Shown: positions 32,261-43,245 of the stretch, piece after piece
Layout of the letters: each line of letters opens with the position of its first letter
Numbering within the stretch: the first letter of the stretch is position 1
NCBI GenBank assembly: GCA_025267735.1
Contig: CM046304.1
Coordinates: forward strand, 5,394,001-5,458,000
Length of the DNA: 64,000 nt
Reading direction: 5' to 3'
Source of the DNA: Mactra quadrangularis
Lineage: Eukaryota; Mollusca; Bivalvia; Venerida; Mactridae
Notes under the pieces: model-generated
Database searches by the model: none
The model's input: only the letters and a program-made list of their open reading frames with translations
Told to the model about the DNA's origin: nothing
Made by a program: the position numbers and the translations under genes

Positions 32261-33214
32261 TCTTTACATGCCTTATCTTGATGTGTGATGTCATACGTGT
32301 CTTTGTAGTGTAAAATATTAAGATTGATCCATAGAGAGCAGGTAGGACAGAAAGAAAATTTTACATTTCTACAATTTTGATGTCCCAAAATAACATACCA
32401 GGATTGATTTAATTCTTATGGTATCATTAGTCATAAGCGTAATTTACCAAAATATATATTATTTTATGGGCACATAAAATTTTTTATGTAATGGACAAAC
32501 ATCCTATCAACGTATTCCAGTTCCGTACCAGATTGTAGTACAGCTTTATTTTACTCTATCTTTAGCACTAACCATTATATTGACCAATCAGATACAAGTA
32601 TCTGGTCACATTATCTTGCTTATCCAATCAGCATTTATTATATCAATTCCTTTGTTCTTACTAGCGATATCAGTCGTTGAAACTTTTCTCTAATTTAATC
32701 AACCACCTCCCCCAACTCCTCCTCCACAGATAGGATGTTTGTCCAGTGTATATAATTTTATATTTTTGTTTTTCTTTGGTTTAGTTCTACTTAATATTAT
32801 GTGTTTTTAGACGGTTTGGCCGTCCAGATATGTCATTCGGTAAAAATACTTTATATAGTTTATTAGCTTATGTACATATGTAGATCTCATGTTTTGGCAT
32901 TAAAAAATAAATGCCCATTTCAATCAATCTAAAACTGTGTTTTGTTTTACCTCATCCCATACAAGTTCTACCTTGTCTGTGTTTTTTCATGTGGTTCTGT
33001 TAATTGGTAATCTGTGCTTCCTAGTTATCTAGTAATAATAAAAGTAATACCAAAGACAAATGAAGTTATCTTTTACGTATGAACTCATGAAGGTGTAAAC
33101 CTCTTTTACCCTACTTCTAACTAGTTTTAAATTCAATTAAATTTTCATCTGGAGTAATTGTTAACTTGCTTTATATAGCATAGAACTACTGATTACGTGA
33201 TTACACTATAGTCT
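32261..33214. other. Unassigned
   Basis: No supported gene. AT-rich with a few AATAAA hexamers near 32907 and 33030, so it could include a 3' UTR, but no coding region is recognised nearby. Confidence 0.4.
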
Positions 33215-33440
33215 ATAGATATATGGGATTCTAGGACATTTGACCCCCGGACATTTGCCTCCCCCCTGACATTTGCCCCCTTTTTTCGACAGGGCGGACA
33301 TTTGCCCCCCCCCTGAGTTTTTTGAAGGGCGGTCATTTGCCCCCTCGTGGGGAAAATGTCCGCCCTGTCAAAAAGGGGGCAAATGTCAGGGGGCAAATGT
33401 CCGGGGGGCGAATTTCCGGATACCGATATATGGTTATATT
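33215..33440. mobile_element. GC-rich foldback MITE
   Basis: Two inverted arms of roughly 100 bases, rich in GGACATTTGCCCCC and its complement, meet near 33330. The arms share GACAGGGCGGACATTT. The outer ends (ATATATGGGATTC and GGATACCGATATATGG) also pair. Open frames on both strands here are products of the repeat. A clear target duplication is not seen. Confidence 0.75.
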
Positions 33441-33617
33441 TTCATACATTTTATGTTCTTTTTAACTAATTGTAAATAAACGTCTTATAAACCGCACAAA
33501 TTTATTCTTCGCTTTTGCTCGCTTTTCAAAATTCAAACTATGGAAAAGAATTTACTTGCTCTTTAGCTCCATTCTTTGGAACAAAATACATAGAACATGT
33601 GATCAATTTGTTGTGGC

Positions 33618-33865
33618 CTTAACTCCATGGCAACACATTGTTTAGGTTACATCGTGGCCATCAATCAATCTATCACTGTTCCTGAAAAGACCTCAATCTC
33701 TGGATTACTACTAGATGCAATTCAATGACTGAACACTGCCGAATTAAAATTATTTAGAATCAGTGTTAGGACGGAGAATAAGCGTAGAAATTTTTTCATG
33801 ACATAGCTCCACGAAAATTGGCCCTGCCCGTGAATCGAACCTACAACTTCTCAATTATTAGAATA
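33618..33865 (-). mobile_element. SINE family 1, diverged copy
   Basis: Same order of blocks as 6030-6312: GGCAACACATTG, TCAATCTCTGGATT, TAGCTCCACGAAA, CCCGTGAATCGAACC. The tRNA head at the right is decayed. Confidence 0.65.
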
Positions 33866-34655
33866 CTGTGCATGTAAAATGAAATATGAAACATATTTAC
33901 AAAAGTCAATATCTCGACAACGCTTGAGTCGACTTTTCGTTGTCTCGATTGAAAATCGAAAGTCCCGATTTTTTACCTTCTTTATCTATATGAAAAATGC
34001 ATGTTTATCTCGATCTTTTTCTCTCGACTTTTTCCATATCTCGATCATAAATTACGGACCAAAACGTTTGTTTCACTTTATAATCATAATGTTTAACTCG
34101 ACTAGTCAAGACGTCATCGGCAATCTGACGAGGTGCGAAAAACAACACGCGCCAATCAATTAGCAATCACTCTGTGAAACTGATACATAGGGGTCGATTT
34201 TAATCAACATGTCATTTAACAATAGTGAATTAACAAAGTGACAGCTTTTTGATTGACAGGTGTCACAATTAAATCAATTGAGCATCGTGGGCTCTTTACT
34301 TCTTACATACGTTTTTTTATGAAAAATATGTATTTTTTTTAAAAAAAAAATCTAAAAAAAACGAATCATCTTTTATATTCCTATATTTATTCAATTTCTC
34401 TTTTTAGTCAATCGATATCTTTATACTCAATTTATAGCATACTCTCAATAACTAAATTTAATCACTCCATGCGCTTCAGAAAATGCCGGTCGTACATAAA
34501 GTTGTAACAAATTTATTATATATGTTACTACTTAATTTTACTCAGTAATCTTCTTGGTGTGTCGTTAACAAAACGTGGCATTGATAGATTGCTGAACATC
34601 AAAGAAAAGCCGACATTGGGCGAGTCGTATGACGAGCAATGACGTCACAACACGC
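33866..34655. other. Unassigned, CTCGATTTTT-rich
   Basis: At 33905-34050 the motif TCTCGA.TTTT recurs several times, suggesting subterminal repeats of an unidentified element. The 94-codon open frame over it (33879-34163) is judged non-coding. The rest is AT-rich with T and A runs at 34310-34360. Confidence 0.4.
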
Positions 34656-34659
34656 ATAC

Positions 34660-34840
34660 ACACACTGGCGTACGTTCAATAAGCAAAGCGCTTGCGAGAA
34701 TCTTGCAAGCGCTTGCGTGTTCGCCTAATTGAACGATTGGCTTACGTCAAGCGCTTTCGTCCAATCGCGAGCGCGCTTTCGAGGTGACTAGCGAAGAAAG
34801 CAAAATGGCGGACAGGTAAGTGTTTTGGTTTATATTGAAC
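34660..34840 (+). promoter_or_regulatory. Promoter/first-exon-like fragment
   Basis: A GC-richer island with repeated GCAAGCGCTT-type motifs, CCAAT (34771-34775) and ATTGAACGATTGG. It is followed by ATG GCG GAC AG and the consensus donor GTAAGT (ATG at 34805). Directly after it (34846 on) the sequence becomes the repeat shared with 20990 and 60195, so a gene's 5' end appears to be joined to repeat DNA. The rest of the gene is not visible. Confidence 0.4.
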
Positions 34841-35701
34841 AAAAGTTGAATAATTTCCATGTGAATGTGTTTGTTAAGATTATTGTCGTAATACATCCAT
34901 GAGTTCTGAAAGTGTGTATTACGATCGAGTAAAGCTGCTTATGCTGTTTGATATGTTTTAGTCAAGATATTTTTAATAACAATTAGACTGCCAGTACAAA
35001 AACAATGCATTCAGTCACCGTGAAATTATTCAAGTTTTGACAAAACAACGGACTATACATTCTTTTAATTAATTTTATCATTACATTTTATCGTTTCATT
35101 TTATCGAATTCATTTTATCAACAACGTGCAATCAATTACAGTTAATCAATTACATTTTACCAATTACAATTTTCAATCACAATTTATGAATAACTGTTTA
35201 CACATACATACACGTACTCTGTATATTGACCGTTATACATTACCTTCTGTCAATAATCTTTTAAAAATTACCATGTATAGTTACAATAACTTACAATGTT
35301 TAAATGGAACCGGGACAACTCAACCCGACTCCAAATCATCCCGGGACTACTCAACCCGTAAGCCGAGACAACTCAATCTGTGGAGAACTTAACCCTTGGA
35401 CAACTCAACCCGTATGATATATAACTAGTTATTCGTCCAAAATAATATGTTTAAATAATTAAATTTGATATTGAGATAAAATTTAGCGCTAATAGAAGAT
35501 TTTAAAGAATAAAAATCATGAAAATACAACATTTCGCCGTGTAGTATGACTAATAATGCAATTTAAGGTATTTAGGAATGGCTAATTATATTAGTAAGTA
35601 ATTAAATTACTGTTTATAGATCTCTGATTAAAGATATACATTGCTCTCGTTTCCAGATGTTATAAAGATTTTTCTACTTATATTTAGAATATTGATAACC
35701 T

Positions 35702-37326
35702 CCCAGCCAGCATTACCATATCGGGACGATATACAATTAATGTCGGCATGTCGGCAAAATGTTCCGATTTGGGGCCGACATCGGACCGCTGCAGTGCCGA
35801 CATACTCAATATTTTGAAAAATTCTAAATGCAATTGTATTGTTTACTTAATTATGTAAATAAATAGTCGTGTGTATGATTTCAATTACTAGAAGCACACT
35901 AACCACATTTCATGTTACATCAGAAAAAGTATACCGGGTCTGCGTCGGGCCTACATGATCAATTAATGCAACTATTTTGTATATCGGGTTGACATCAGTA
36001 CGATAGTGCGTTTTCTGCTACACGTCAATATATTGTTAAATCGTTAAAATATTTTGAAATATATTTTTTCCAATGAAACACCTTTGTAAGTTACTTATTA
36101 TATTCACGTACTGTTATACCGGCAAAATGTGCCTATTTTGGGGCCGACATCGGACCGATGCAGTGCCGACATACTCAATATTTTGAAAAATTCTAAATGC
36201 AATTGTATTGTTTACTTAATTATGTTAATAAATAGTCCTGTGTATGATTTCAATTTCCATAACCACACTAACCCTGTTTCATGTAACGTCAAAAAACGTA
36301 TATCGGGTCTGCGTCGGGCCTACATGGCAATGAACGTAACTATTTTGTATGTCGGATTGACAACGGTACGACATTGCATTTTCTGTTACACGTCCATATT
36401 TTGTTAAATCGTTGAAATATTATGAAATATTTTTTTCCAATGAAACACCTTTGTTATTTTATATTATGTTTACGTACTGTCATAGTACATAAAAATCGCT
36501 CTTTTATAATAATATTTTTTTTAAATGAAGAACTGGCAATTATTCACTGCATTCCTACTTTCAACTGAGCGCCAAAAAACTAAAAGTCAAAGGAAGGTGA
36601 TGAAGGTGAAGTTTATTTTGTTTTAAAAGTAGATCTAATGATGATTTAACAAATGTGTAAACACTGTTAATTATTTGATTTTAACTATTTGAGTGACAAA
36701 ATTTATCTGTTTGTCTTATTTTAAAGTAAAATTATGGTTGAAAATATTTGTAACATAATTTCGCGACATGCATTAACAAGGCCGAGATCATTTGCACCTT
36801 ATAGATAGAATATACTTAATATCCGCTCTTATAATCTTATTTTGTAAAACATCTGAGGTTTTTTTGCATACTAGCTGTTAATTTTCACTCCACAGTTTAT
36901 TAATTTACATGTACACCGCTATTGTTTTGGTGTTAGCCCGATGTAGGCAAGAAATATCGGGCCGATATTGTTTAGACATCGGCCCGATATTGTACTACCG
37001 ATATCGGGTCGACATCATTCCTATTTGCAGCCGAGGTTAAATCCGACGATGGGCCGTCATAGAAAACCATATAGGTTTGATGTCGGGCCGATAAAGAATA
37101 ATTTCTACTGTTGACCGACATCACACCGCTATTGTTTTGATGTTGGCCCGACGTAGGCAAGAAATATCGGGCCGATATTGTGTAGACCTCGGCCCGATAT
37201 TGTACGACCGATGTCGGGTCGACATCATAATTCATTCCTATTTGCAGCCGAGGTTAAATCCGACGTCGGGCCGTCATAGAAAACCATATAGGTTTGATGT
37301 CGGGCCGATATAGAATGTTGGCTGGG
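35702..37326. mobile_element. Nested inverted-repeat element, CCCAGCCARCATT ends
   Basis: The ends CCCAGCCAGCATT and its inverse AATGTTGGCTGGG bound about 1.6 kb. Inside, a block of about 360 bases is repeated in tandem (from about 35762 and 36125), and a block of about 180-200 bases near the right end is repeated (from about 36930 and 37130). They are rich in TCGGGCCGACATCGG-type motifs. The 87-codon minus frame at 36972 comes from these repeats. Confidence 0.65.
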
Positions 37327-37333
37327 CTCTTGG

Positions 37334-37833
37334 TATAGTGCGTACAATTTGACCCCGACCTCACCTTTCACATTTGCATCTAATTATCACCTACACATAT
37401 CCCGGTGAAAATCAATACCACGCCTACTCTACACTTCGACTCGTTACGTATTTAAAATATAATTTAACATGTATAGAGTATACACAGCCCGCATGTATAA
37501 CAACTTACGATTCAAATGCATTCAAACGGGAAACTCGTGTTCTTACATTTTTGATAACAATTAATAATAAATGGGTGTGGGGATAGTGATTGTTGGGCTA
37601 AAAACCAACAACCTTTGAATTGGTAGCTAGCCTCATCGTACAATCCGGCCTATGTGCAATAGACACTCGTTGTATGCTTTAAATGTACTTTGAAATTAAT
37701 CCCTGTGATAAAATTAAATTCGAGCCTTATCGATAAAATCCGATTGTTATCGAGCATTAATACTACATTCGTATTCAATGTAATGAATATTCTTGCATAA
37801 AGGTCAGTTCGGGGTCAATGTGTCCGCACTATA
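37334..37833. mobile_element. Nested inverted-repeat element, TATAGTGCG ends
   Basis: TATAGTGCGTACAATTTGAC at the left is matched inversely by GGTCAATGTGTCCGCACTATA at the right, and the similarity extends over about 35 bases including GACCCCGA and ACCTTT. No coding is supported. Confidence 0.55.
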
Positions 37834-37835
37834 AA

Positions 37836-38226
37836 GTCCAACAGAATTAATCTGAGCTTGACCTTTATGCAAGAATATATTAAACTCAGTATTTACAGTC
37901 TATTTTTGTCTTCGTTTGTAAATCGCGCTTTATCGGAAGCTTTCGGCAAAATATAGGTACTGAACAATTAATGTTGTTTTCATAGGAATAAATACTTTGG
38001 AACAGTGCCATAATATTGTTGTCTTACTTGTTTCCCCAAAAACTAATGTGTCCAAAATTATAAGTACAATAAAATGCCACTTTTGATAAATTGATTTATA
38101 GTAACATGGGTTGATATAAACACGTGTAAAACCGTATACACGCATACGGAAACTCACAATTTAATGTAAGTGAAGCGTGTAATTATTATAATCAGGTAGT
38201 TCAAGCTCAGGTTAATTCTGTTGGAC
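37836..38226. mobile_element. MITE, GTCCAACAGAATTAA ends
   Basis: The ends GTCCAACAGAATTAATCTGA and the inverse of 38207-38226 are near-perfect. A related, interrupted copy lies in the opposite orientation at 43246-44737, and this copy supplies the empty site for the insertion found there. Confidence 0.7.
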
Positions 38227-39219
38227 AATACGAGAATAAATATACAAATACGTAACAATAGTAGATCATGATTTTGTTGAGCATATGTCACGTGTTCATT
38301 TGAAGAAGTATAAAAAAATCAATATATTTTATTTAAGGACGTTCTGTTAAGTTTTTGAGGTGCTCAAAAAGACTAAATATCAGTTCTATGAATGTTGAAA
38401 TGAATCAGATAGTGCAAGAAACACATGATGCGAATGATTGTATTAGTCTGTAAACAATAGCAAATTTCTATTTATGTATGAAAGTGATATACCCCTTTTC
38501 ACAAATTACACAACTCGCCGGCATAATGGTAACATTGAAATCGAAGTAATAAAAGATTCTCTAAAAAAATCCACAATATTATATACAAAAACAAAGCGCT
38601 TGTTTAATCGATAAGTATTGTTAATTATCACATTTTCGCTTCGTAGATCGACAATTATTGCAATTTAAATTCTTTAATTGTGTTATAAGTCGAATTATTT
38701 TGACAAACTTAAATCATAATTATATCTTCAAGAAGTTTATTATGACGGTTTGCCATACAAGTTATACAAGTATGATTAATTGCATTTACAATTACAAGGT
38801 ATCAATAATCACTTTATAATTAATGCAACATATCAGTTTGTCAAACAACTTCGCGCTTTAAAATCATAACAATAAAGACGTTCAATTCTATTTTGTTTAT
38901 CTCATATCACACATTTTTTACAGTCAATTTGAATATTAATTACAAATCATGTTCAATAATCGGTTAAACATGTGCCGAGTCTTACAGTATATGAGTACTA
39001 CATATATTATGTATACAATACATACAACACAATTGACGCAATATTTATGCAATTTCTAAATACCACAATTACCTGTACTTAATTCACAAATATCTTCCAT
39101 TCTTGATAGAAATATATTTAATTTCACTTTTTATTGTTAATACATATTTTTATGATTAATTACTAATTAGATCATATATCAAACTATCATAATATATTTT
39201 ACGGGTTGAGTTGTCCACA
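38227..39219. other. Interior of the 3.9-kb transposon, unassigned
   Basis: AT-rich sequence without supported coding regions or recognised repeats. Confidence 0.4.
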
Positions 39220-39267
39220 GGTTGAGTTGTACCGGACCCGTTTATATTACATCTTTTATATATTGAA

Positions 39268-40263
39268 CAGGGATGGGGTACTCATACTTGTACTCGAGTA
39301 TTATGAGTACAAGTAACACTTTTTCCAGTACTCGCCTGTACTCAGTACTCAAGAAAATAAATTGTACTCGTACTCATACTTACTCAAGTACTGAACTAGC
39401 AGTACTCGATATTTTATTTGAGTATTTTTGAGTACTGGCCATCTTATTTCTATTTATTTACACTCTTGATTGAATTTTGTTTAAAACTACTTTAGAAATG
39501 ATAATGCATAGCAATGGACCTTTCCATGACCTTCCTATTAGCTAACAAATGTTTACAGTTACATTTGTCCCACAAACAAGATGTTAACAAAAGATCACAT
39601 GGTTATATTTGAGGGTAAATGTATTGTTATTCAAATAAAAAGGTCACATTCGGAATGGTCCATTGGTTATCTGATAACAAGGTTTATTGGTAGCTATTGT
39701 CATGGGATTATTATTATTTGATATTAAATGTAGCATATGCATATCAATGGGATGTCTGACACTTTTTTGCAATTTATACCTCTTCATAAGTTGTGAAAAC
39801 AATGTTTGTCACTGTTTGTTCTTCATATAGCTTATAGATTAAGAAAATCATTAACTAGTTATATGCATGCCATGAATGATAAGACATTACATTCTCTGAA
39901 ACAGTCACTTATGTGGTGAGAAAAACTGCATAATCTTTTGGTTTAAATTGAGATGAAATGTCATGCAAATTTAATAACAGTAGCTGATCCAACTAGGTTT
40001 TTTTTTTTTCCCATTAACTTAATGATTAAGTTAGTTAGTTAGTTATCTAAAAAGAAAAAAAAGAAAGACTACTAGAAAAATTTTTTATATGCTCATACAA
40101 AACAATTTGGTTCTCAAAAATATTCATGAGAACTTAAGTACTTCTCAAGTACTACTCAAGTACTGAAGAAAACACGGTACTCATTACTCATAAATATGAG
40201 TACAAAATTTGAAATACTCAAGTACTACTCAAGTACTGGAATCCAGTACTCGACCCATCCCTG
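39268..40263. mobile_element. Non-autonomous hAT element with perfect 8-bp TSD
   Basis: CAGGGATGGG at the left and CCCATCCCTG at the right are perfect 10-base inverted ends. Both flanks are ATATTGAA (39260-39267 and 40264-40271). Subterminal regions are packed with AGTACTCAAGTACT-type motifs. It is 996 bases long with no transposase. Confidence 0.9.
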
Positions 40264-40271
40264 ATATTGAA

Positions 40272-40794
40272 GTCTAAAGAAGATTATGGTAGAAATTGAA
40301 TGATTGTTTCACTTCACCCAGACATGGGTACCTGAAAGGCTGATATTTATTATTCTAACATAAACAATTATCATCCATCTACCGTTAATAAATGAGGCGT
40401 TTTTAGGCTTTTACTTCATAGATGATTGTTTATTTGATTCGAAAAGGGAGTGCAAATAATATGGTTTACAGTGAGGATAACAATCAAAGCACTGAACCGC
40501 TGAAGTTAAGCATTTTCAAATTTAGGCTTAGCTGCATTTATCTAATAATGTTAAATTTAAATAGTGCAGAGAATCAATCACTAGCAGGTTATTTGTCCGC
40601 TTAGCTAAATGTTTGTATGACCCAACATTGAAATAACGAATAATTATTTTAATTGAAATATATTTGGGTGGCTACTCTACAAATGAAATGAAATAAATTC
40701 AAGTAAACCACATGAAGCATAGGCAGTTCTCTTGGTTTAAATGTAAGCTTTGAAGAAAAGCATTTGCAGCAATTTCCCTCCTATTGCTGATTCT
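40272..40794. other. Continuation of the block-end repeat
   Basis: The sequence after the hAT insertion resumes similarity to 21530-21600 and 60680-60740 (TTTCACTTCACCC.GG..TGGGTACCTG), so 34840-40350 is a third, heavily interrupted partial copy of the block end. The part around 40370-40460 is repeated near 61580-61700. Confidence 0.5.
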
Positions 40795-40965
40795 AAATCA
40801 TGTAGGGCAGTAGGCAGTCAATGACGATGGTATGTGCCTAGTAGTTGGTTAACAGCTAAATCCAGCGATTTGGACTTTCCAGGAACAGTGAGTAGGTGTC
40901 TGACCGCTGTGATATAACCTTTACAATGTGTTGCTTCGGCTTGTTGCTCTGTACCTCGACAACAA
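40795..40965 (+). mobile_element. SINE family 1, core fragment
   Basis: The core of family 1 in the orientation opposite to the other copies (TAGTTGGTTAACAGCTAAATCC, AGGAACAGTGAGTAGG, ACAATGTGTTGC). The tRNA head is missing. Confidence 0.65.
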
Positions 40966-41534
40966 CTTGTACACAGTATGAAAATATAATAATCTAATGA
41001 TAATCTTACCTTAAATGAGCAGTATATAAAATCACTATACTTTTATTATTTCTGTAAACTTGGCAATTTTTGTGTCCTCACAATCAATTTCTCTGTTATT
41101 TTGTTTAGCAAACAGAGATATTTAAGTTACGGTTAAGCAAGCGCTGTAAAAGGAATACTGACTATTGTATGATTTTGTCATAATCAATAAAAACAATGAA
41201 ATTATATAGTTTCTATTGTTTTCTTGTTTTGTTTGCTTTCATAACAAATGTCAGTACCATAGAAATCACAGAATTGTTTGTATGAAGTCATTGATCCGAT
41301 CATAAAATATTATATTACAAATTATTCTGAATTATCTCCCTTTTATTTTCTTTTTCTTGTTTTGACAGATTTAATTCCCTTTCATTACAAACTCTATCAG
41401 TTCAACATTTGAAAGACAAAAAATCCAGATGATAACAAAACTAGCATGCGTTGTTTTTAAAAGCTCAGGAACGCTAAGTAAATCAAATACACTGTTTTAC
41501 AGCAAGTTAATGTAGCACAATTTCCAACATACTT
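40966..41534. other. Unassigned
   Basis: AT-rich sequence without supported genes or recognised repeats. Confidence 0.4.
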
Positions 41535-41850
41535 TCATCTGTACAGATTTGGTTTATTTTTTCTATAATTTCAAAATGCCATTCAGTGTCTGTAACTGTG
41601 TTTTAAAAAATAATTATTATAATATAAGACAAACTGACCTATATGTAGCAAGAAATATACAAAAAGTCACAAAAATGCACTAAAAGTGTCTGTACATATG
41701 GCGTGACAAACGGGGTAGATATTTACTACATTCAACACCATCATTTGTAGTTGCATGTCAATTTGCACTAAATTGTAATTATCATAACATAATTTTCCTG
41801 CTTCCAAAAATATTTCCATAAAATTTTAATAGTTTTGTTGGAAGTAACTT
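41535..41850. mobile_element. TTAA MITE, truncated copy
   Basis: Similar to 3640-3960 throughout, from ACAGATTTGGTTTATTTTTTC to TTCCATAAAATTTTAATAG, but both ends with the flanking TTAA are lost or changed. Confidence 0.65.
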
Positions 41851-42103
41851 GCTATTCGGTATAATTCATTCATTTTGATAATTACCTCCCCTGTTTGGTA
41901 ATTAATGATTTATATATTCAAAGGAATCATTAATTAATTATAACTCTATCATTATCAATTTTCTGCCTAAGAAGATATCATGTGCTTTAAAATAAACACA
42001 TGTGCACACAAATAAAAACACTTTTTTAATCCGCAACCGTTCATAAATTCTTGACCCGCCTGATTACCTCTACGGGAAGATCGTCTGATAACTAATTCAG
42101 AAG

Positions 42104-42525
42104 AGGTGCGTCCAACAATGCGAGCGCTCGAACAACTGCAAGCGCTCGCTGTAAAATCCAATGGCGTCAAACCGCACATTATTGAAAATAGCGAGATTGG
42201 GAACAATTATTTCTGCTGATACATGAGATCTTTCACATTTTTATAACATATATGAATACTTATGATACAATTTACTGTACCAAATAATTATAATATATGC
42301 ATTGCATTGATGTGTTATGTGGAAATGTAACACACAAGTTTGCGTCCCACTTTTCAGGGATAATTCTTTGAGATAAAAAATTAAAATTCAGCCGCCATCT
42401 TTGAAACCTAAGCGAAACACCTCTCGAGCTGAATCTTGAGCGCTCTCAAGCACTAGCGCGGGCGCCTGCGTTCAGAACGAGAGCGCTATATGTCGCCCCG
42501 AGTGCTCGCATTGTTTAACTCACCT
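42104..42525. mobile_element. GC-rich-ended element, short copy
   Basis: The ends AGGTGCGTCCAACAATGCG and the inverse at 42507-42525 match the family of 22509-23303, but the body is in the opposite orientation and about half as long. Shared internal phrases are TTACTGTACCAAATAA and CAAACTTGTGTGTTAC (one strand or the other). GCGAGCGCTCG clusters are again near the ends. Confidence 0.65.
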
Positions 42526-43245
42526 CTGGTATCATTTGTTGTAGATCCTGGTAGGACATACCTCTTGTAGTTGAGTCATCCTCCTAACGACATCTGTATC
42601 AAGAACGACAGTTGCCATGTCAACCACTCATGAGATTATGTGTTAACTTCAGGTTAAACTATCGACTACATCGATCTAGATCTGACCAGTGGCGGTAAGT
42701 GGTCTACTGAGAGCCACGATATTAGCAGTAAAACTCTTAAAGCTGTTCTAGAACCATATAAAATAAAAACTTTACCAAATAAATCTTTCACATAAAGTCT
42801 AAATATCTGTTCCAATCGTTTCACTGGTTTATGGGAAGTTAAATACCAATGATCAACGTGATTAAAGGAATTACTGGTATTAAGAATTAAAGGCAAAATT
42901 CAAAAATTCAATAACACCGATTGACCATTTTATTACTTCATCATGTTATTATATGTGCCAATTTTTACACCAAAGTTAAAGCAATGTTTTTATGTATTTA
43001 AAACTTGATTTTTGTGATTTTTTAATTTTTGTTTGAAGTTCAAATCATATCAAAGTGTGTTGCTGGGTTTTGATGATTGGTGTTTTAGTATGTATTCTAG
43101 CTAAAAGATGTCTAAGTTATAATTCTGTACAGTGCCCTCCAAAAGCTCTTGAATCAAAATTCTGTTTTTTAAGATAAATGAATTTACATTTACCCTTGAA
43201 ATAAGGAGAGTCATCTGAGCCAATACTGTTATCAGCTATTATGAT
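42526..43245. other. Unassigned
   Basis: No supported gene. The 76-codon minus frame at 42666 has no recognisable feature. Confidence 0.4.

Larger units (their letters stand above)
35306..39239. mobile_element. 3.9-kb transposon with 8-bp target duplication
   Basis: The ends GGAACCGGGACAACTCAACC and the inverse of 39220-39239 (GGGTCCGGTACAACTCAACC) match with few differences. The flanks GTTTAAAT (35298-35305) and GTTTATAT (39240-39247) are an 8-bp duplication with one change, and the uninterrupted site is seen at about 21452-21475. Subterminal GACAACTCAACCCGT repeats are present. No transposase remains, as the interior is filled by other elements. 8-bp duplications and GG-ends would fit a Mutator-like element, but the superfamily is uncertain. 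Confidence 0.7.

Noticed and set aside
33193..33479. Open frames on both strands with Pro/Cys-rich products
   Set aside because: They come from the GC-rich foldback arms.
33879..34163. 94-codon ORF
   Set aside because: It consists largely of repeated TCTCGA.TTTT motifs and resembles no known protein.
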